From the NCBI GenBank assembly GCA_021018815.1, contig JAITYX010000006.1, positions 682,001-746,000 of the forward strand: a stretch of 64,000 nucleotides of DNA, in the 5' to 3' direction. Numbering within the stretch: the first letter of the stretch is position 1; each line of letters begins with the position of its first letter. A model generated the notes under the pieces. The model had not been told where the DNA came from. It made no database searches and worked only from the letters and a program-made list of their open reading frames with translations. Origin of the DNA: Talinum fruticosum. Lineage: Eukaryota; Streptophyta; Magnoliopsida; Caryophyllales; Talinaceae. Positions 59,388 through 64,000 of this stretch are shown here, piece after piece. The position numbers and the translations under genes are program-made.

Positions 59388-61008
59388 ATGCCTAAAAGAG
59401 GTTTTCCGATAGAAGGAGGTTCGGCCACAAAGAAGGCTAGAACCAAAACAACTCGCGCCGAGAATCCCCAAGCCAAGGGAAAAGCCCCTACCTCAGGCGA
59501 CTTAAAACTTTTGGTGGCTCAACACTTTTTATAGATGACAAGTTCGTTCCCAAAACTTCATTTTCTTGGATAAAATCCACCATTAAAACTAGTGCTTTCA
59601 ATTGCTTGTGTTTTTGCGACTACATCTACCCGTAACTCGTTCCTAAGTTCTATTCTCATATAATAGCAAGAGATAACGTGATCTTTTATGTTGTTCAAGG
59701 AAATGTTATTCGTATCAATCTTGCTCTACTTCACAAGCTCTTCGATGTGAAGTCTCTTTTCTCAATTCTAGTCCTAGCCCCTTTCAATGAAGTCATGGAT
59801 GGCTTTTGTGATATATACTCTAAACAAATCCCTTAATCCGTAAAAAAATTTCGTGACTCGGATGATATCCGAAGCAAGACTTCTTTGCTTTATTCTTATG
59901 AGAACCTTCTTCTCCTACTATCTATCAAAAGAGAACCCTAACAGCAAAGTGGTTAAGGTTCTCTATGACATCCTTGCAGGGTATACGGTTGACCTCTTCT
60001 TTATATTCTGAAACAGATTGCTTTTGTTCCTTCTAATCCGAGGAAGCTTCTATACCCCTTTAGTGATCTTCTTTTTACTGTTTTCACTTAGTTCAAAGTA
60101 CCTCACCCTTCCGACCCAACAAATTCATGGAGCTTGTCGTTTGTTTCGGTAGAGGCGAACTCATTGGCCTAGGATACTAGGAAATAGCGGCTAGTGTCCG
60201 GGCTCACTCCTCCGAAATCACTCCTCCTCCTCCACCTCAAACTCATAAAGGTTCCGAGGTCCCTCTTCTCACTATTGGAACATCATCTTCTTAGCCTGCC
60301 CCTTCTATTGAACTCCTTCAAAAGGTCGCTACTCAATTTGCTACCTTGGCAAAAGAGCCGTACGTAGTTGTGGCAGCCTTTCAAGCTTTCATGCCTATAC
60401 CGACTCGGTTCTAAGCCACACTAAGACTCGGATTGATCGAGTTAAACCTTAGTTGTTGAGCTCAAAGAGGTGATCAAACGCTAAAACGATCGGATCCGCC
60501 ACGTCCGTGATTGAAGATCTAAGGCTCGTTGAGGACTCGGAATCCTCTAAAGAAGTCCAACCTTCGAGTCCTCGAGTCCTTCTAACTCTAAGTCATACGA
60601 AGGAGAAGACGAAGAAGAAGGACAAGGACAAGGAGAAGCAGAAGAAGAAGGAGAACAAGAGCCCGAGGTGATCTCCTCATATTACACTCGATCCGCCTCG
60701 GAGGAGGCTAGTGATGTAGGCCAATCTAAGGCCCCTACCTCATAACGACAACCTATAACTACAGTAGTTGAAGGCTGAAAAGAAGAAGAAGAACTAGAGG
60801 ACATACCTCTGTCTCGAAGGAAGACAATTCAAATTCCCGATCTACCACCGTTGTTGCCTCCTCGCCAAGCTGCCTCCACTCAAGGCTACATGCGTAGATG
60901 TGGACCTCGCTCTTCTACTTCTCACCAAATGGCCTTCACTCAAGGCTACATGCGTAGATGTGGACCTCGCTCTTTTACTTCTCACCAAACTGCTCCTCCT
61001 TCCTCTTG
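59388..61008 (+). pseudogene. Extra 3' ORF of SIRE-like element (plus copy)
   Basis: The ATG at 59388 gives MPKRGFPIEGGSATKKARTK. Then, in pieces, DYIYP-stop-LVPKFYSHI (about 59618) and LMRTFFSYYLSKENPNSKV. A Lys/Glu-rich low-complexity stretch is at about 60600-60670, a segment RSASEEASDVG near 60690, and the C-terminus is IQIPDLPPLLPPRQAASTQG plus a duplicated 20-residue unit, ending APPSS before a TGA near 61008. Stops and frameshifts occur throughout. Function unknown; the position fits the env-like ORF of SIRE elements. Confidence 0.65.
60872..60991 (+). repeat. 60-bp in-frame tandem duplication
   Basis: Units 60872-60931 and 60932-60991 differ at a few bases. Each encodes TQGYMRRCGPRS, then S/F and TSHQ. 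The minus-strand copy of this ORF has only one unit. Confidence 0.9.
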
Positions 61009-61413
61009 ATTTTAAATTTTTTTGTCCAACATCCGTCTACGTTCCTCGCTTTTCCTCCCTACTCTTGTTTATTATTTTTTATGAAATGCATAATGGGAGA
61101 AAAATAGATAGATGTTTGGTTCAGGGGAGTTTCGTATTTCTTTTTCTCTATGTATATAAATTTTCTAAGTGTTGATGAAGTTCATTTTATTTCTTATTCT
61201 TACTCGATACAACTCTAATACATCTTATCACCGCTTAGTTGTATTTTTTTAACTCGTGCTAAGATTACTTCATTCATCGCTCCGATAATCTGCTAGGTAA
61301 GTTCCGAGTTATGAATGATCCAATTACTCGATGTTTCTGCTTCGATCAAATACAACGAAAACTCATCCCTTTGCACACTTAGCTTCTATCTTATTTATGG
61401 AATGCCTTTCATC
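61009..61413 (+). other. Spacer between 3' ORF and PPT
   Basis: A+T-rich and untranslated, equivalent to 27322-27855 of the minus copy. No feature seen. Confidence 0.5.
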
Positions 61414-61425
61414 AAAAAGGGGAGA
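61414..61425 (+). other. Polypurine tract of SIRE-like element
   Basis: AAAAAGGGGAGA directly before TTGAAGACTTGG. Confidence 0.85.
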
Positions 61426-61947
61426 TTGAAGACTTGGGTATAACTCTCTATCTCTCTATATGGTTTTGACTTTAACTCATTCTAAGCATTTAAGAAGCTT
61501 ATCTCTAAGTTTTTAATTCTATCTTACCCACTCGAAACTAGCTATTGAGTATAATGCACTTAATTGTGTTTCGACCTAGTCGAACACAACTCGGAATAAT
61601 GGCATAAGTAAATAATTTCACAAACATTTTATATTCGAATACTAACTTAGTGTTCAAACCGAAAATGAATTACAGCGTTAATTCTCTTTTCTAAGTCAGC
61701 TTATTAAATGAAATTATTAACTTGATCAAGTTTATGCTCTCTAATTATTTATTCTTATTAACTTGATAATTTAAAGGATTGAATCAAGATGGAATTTTCA
61801 CCTAATGAATATTAGACTCGTAAAGTTCCATTTATTTAGGCTGAAGATAATTAAGTGCTTAAGTACTTTGAATTATTTATTATGTTTGCCGAATCTTAGA
61901 CCAAAGTATTTTTATACGTTGAGTACCACTCGTGATTTGCTTTTGTA
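61426..61947 (+). repeat. 3' LTR of SIRE-like element, first 522 bp
   Basis: It begins TTGAAGACTTGGGTATAAC and follows the LTR at 62517 (about 62517-63030) to TTGCTTTTGTA, then breaks off. Confidence 0.85.
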
Positions 61948-62340
61948 ACATTCCGGTGTGTAAGTAGTTTACTTGTTGTACTTTGTGCTTCCATTCCATG
62001 TACATTACAACATTTCTGTCCATTCTTTTCTCCCACCACTTACATATCATATGTGCTCCCACCATTATTGCCCCCCTTTTTCTTTGTTTTTGTTGAGAGG
62101 GTTTGGTATGGTGGTATGCAAACGAGTTCGAGTTCGAGTTAAATTTAATCTGTTCGGATTGTACAAATTAGAAAAATTATATGTTGATATTTCGAAATTT
62201 ATTCGCTTGGACTATGAAGGTAGTGAAGAATTCCAAGGAATTTTGTGTTTGGGGTGCCTCCGAGGCATGTAAAGTAGTTGAAAACCAAGCTTTTTAATCT
62301 TTACGAAAGGAGAAGAAACTATGTATGGGGCCAAATGTAT
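61948..62340. other. Unassigned stretch
   Basis: Not matched to any other part of the window. It has an ACGAGTTCGAGTTCGAGTT motif at about 62120-62140 and a CT-rich block. Small frames here are unsupported. Confidence 0.4.
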
Positions 62341-62516
62341 CACAAAGTCTTACTCCCTAGTTTATGGCATGGAAGTAGTCCTTCCAGTAGAGATTGTCAT
62401 CCCCTCATTAAAAATCATAGCTTAAAGCTAAATTCAAGAAGCAAAATGGGCGAAAGCACGATATGAAGAATTGGTCCTGTTAGATAAACGGTGTTTAGTT
62501 GTTATACACAATGTCC
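62341..62516 (+). pseudogene. Tat integrase fragment
   Basis: SLVYGMEVVLPVEIVIPSLK followed by EAKWAKARYEELVLLDKR and VIHNVHE. Collinear with 37640-37785 of element 2. It ends where the SIRE-like LTR begins, so the LTR is inserted in it. Confidence 0.8.
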
Positions 62517-63957
62517 ATGAATACTAAGGTATAACTGTATATCTCTCTTAGTTTTTTTATTTCAAGTCATTTTGAGCTTTATAAGTAACTAGTATATAAG
62601 TTTTCATTCTGTTCTAACCGACTCAAAAAGTACTTTATTGCATATCTCTTACGTTTCGACTCACTCGGACATTACTTAGAACCATCGCATACTCAAATAA
62701 TTTCTCTAACACGTTTATTCTTAGCATCGACTTTATTATTCGAGCTAAAATGAATTACATCGTTAATTCTTTAGTTTAAGTCGGTTTATTTATGGAGAAT
62801 TATTTGAGTGGATCAAGCTCATGTATCCTAATATATTTTTCTTTCTAACATGATCATTTAAGGATTGACTCAAGATGGAATCTGAATCTAATGAATATTA
62901 GACTCAGAAAATTCCAATCTTTTAGGCCAAAGATAATTAAGTACTTAATTACTCCGATTTAATTATTATTTGAGCCTAATCTTGGACCAAAGTATTCTAT
63001 ACTTTGAGAACCAATGTGGTTTGCTTTTGTAGGTTATTCAACCAAGCCTAATATACTTTTGAATTACAAAAGCAAGCGGCTTCTAGCGAGTTAAACACCA
63101 GCAAACAAGAATTAGCTACTTCTTGACAAGGCTCGGACACCGTGCCGGGGTTGTTTGTTTCCAAAACTAGAAAACTCTCGAGGTCTAACGGTTGTTTCCA
63201 CCTCGGTTTCAGTCACCACCAGTTGATTGAAACATCTTTTGGAGCCAAGAGCCGTTGCACAACGTTCACATCTCAACGGATCTTTTCGAGTGTCTCGGAA
63301 TAGCCGTTATAACGCTTAGTAAAGATTTCAGTCCAAAATTAAGACTCAACGGTCATTCCGCTTGGATGCTTATAAATAGAAGCCACTCCACAAGACTAGA
63401 AGATTGCTGAAACTATTATTGAACATATTTCCTAACACTTTCTTAGTGCATTCTTACTCAATCTTCTACATACAACTCCGAATTTGGATTTTATATCTTC
63501 TAAGTTGTAAAGAAAGTATTGTAATAAGTTACATTCTTTCCTTACTTTCTTTGTAAATCCCTTGACTGAGCTTTTAGGGTTAACTCAGCTTAGTTGCCCC
63601 TGATTATAAAGGTTAACTCAGTCAGGAAGTACTAGATCGGATAAGGGAATTTTTGAGTCTAGGAAAATCTTGTAAGGAATTGTTTAAGGGAGCAATTCTA
63701 GTTAGAATCAGTCCTTTGTAATTTAGAATTCAATTAGTGGATTTGACTTGGTGCTTGGATTAGCACTCGTTTGTGGTTTTCTACCCCAGGAGGGTTTTCA
63801 CGTACTTACGTGTGTTTATCTTGCTTGAGTCCAATCTAGGCTTAGAATCGCTTTAGCTAAGTTCTATGCAAAAAGTGTTCAAGTTTATTTAAATTTCTTC
63901 ATCACCCTATTTACCCCCTCTCTAGGGTGACTTAGACTCTCCAAGAGAAAACCTTCA
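62517..63957 (+). repeat. 5' LTR of a SIRE-like Copia element
   Basis: It starts ATGAATACTAAGGTATAAC (degenerate TTGAAGACTTGGGTATAAC) and ends AAAACCTTCAA before a primer site. TATA is at 63371-63380 (TATAAATAGA). Homologous, inverted, to 35160-36639. Confidence 0.85.
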
Positions 63958-63971
63958 ATTGGTATCAAAGC
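63958..63971 (+). other. Primer binding site, SIRE-like element
   Basis: TTGGTATCAAAGCC directly after the LTR. The rest of the element lies beyond the window. Confidence 0.8.
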
Positions 63972-64000
63972 CTAGCCTTCCAAAAGGATCTCACAATCCA

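Larger units (their letters stand above)
58805..61947 (+). mobile_element. 3' part of a plus-strand SIRE-like Copia element
   Basis: It starts TTGGCATG, equivalent to the last pol codons of the minus copy (reverse complement of 30110-30133). Then come a spacer, TATA box, 3' ORF, PPT and the first 522 bp of the 3' LTR. Gag-pol is absent because of the CACTA junction at 58804. Confidence 0.8.

Overview
The window is plant (angiosperm) intergenic DNA made almost wholly of old, nested transposable elements. I found no intact host gene, rRNA, tRNA or CRISPR array. The plant origin follows from the families seen: Tat/Ogre-type Gypsy with a second RNase H, a Tekay/Del-like chromovirus, Maximus/SIRE-like Copia, a CACTA (En/Spm) TNP2 transposase, a non-autonomous hAT, and plant-mobile-domain (PMD) exons. 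Every long coding region carries stops or frameshifts. Family names rest on motif recognition by eye, without a database search.

Layout. 1-1455 is a minus-strand Tat fragment. 1870-5169 is a Copia gag-pol relic split by a 1.3-kb hAT element (3699-5018, 8-bp target duplication). At 5170 a Tat element (element 1) starts. It has a 5' LTR, primer binding site, leader with ~60-bp tandem repeats, and gag to 10132. It then resumes at 48784 with protease and RT, a stub of an antisense gene, a polypurine tract and a 3' LTR (51417-52661). Inside it sits a second copy of the same family (element 2, 10133-48783). Element 2 is itself split by a Tekay-like chromovirus (14430-24631, 5-bp duplication in the RT gene), a minus-strand SIRE-like Copia (25829-36639, in the second RNase H) and a probable solo LTR (43588-46688).

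Between integrase and 3' LTR, element 2 carries an antisense, multi-exon PMD-type gene (38327-42935) with its own TATA box and several 70-80-bp GT-AG introns. The same promoter and start codon survive in element 1, and a third copy of the gene lies at 52662-54185. Right of that lie a minus-strand chromovirus LTR (54186 to about 55770), a truncated minus-strand CACTA element (to 58804), the 3' part of a plus-strand SIRE-like element (58805-61947) with its extra 3' ORF, an unassigned stretch, a Tat integrase scrap, and the 5' LTR plus primer site of another SIRE-like element running off the right edge.

The most interesting signals are accessory genes with their own promoters inside LTR retrotransposons: the antisense spliced PMD gene in the Tat elements, and the 3' ORF of the SIRE-like elements with a conserved TATA box about 180-195 bp upstream.
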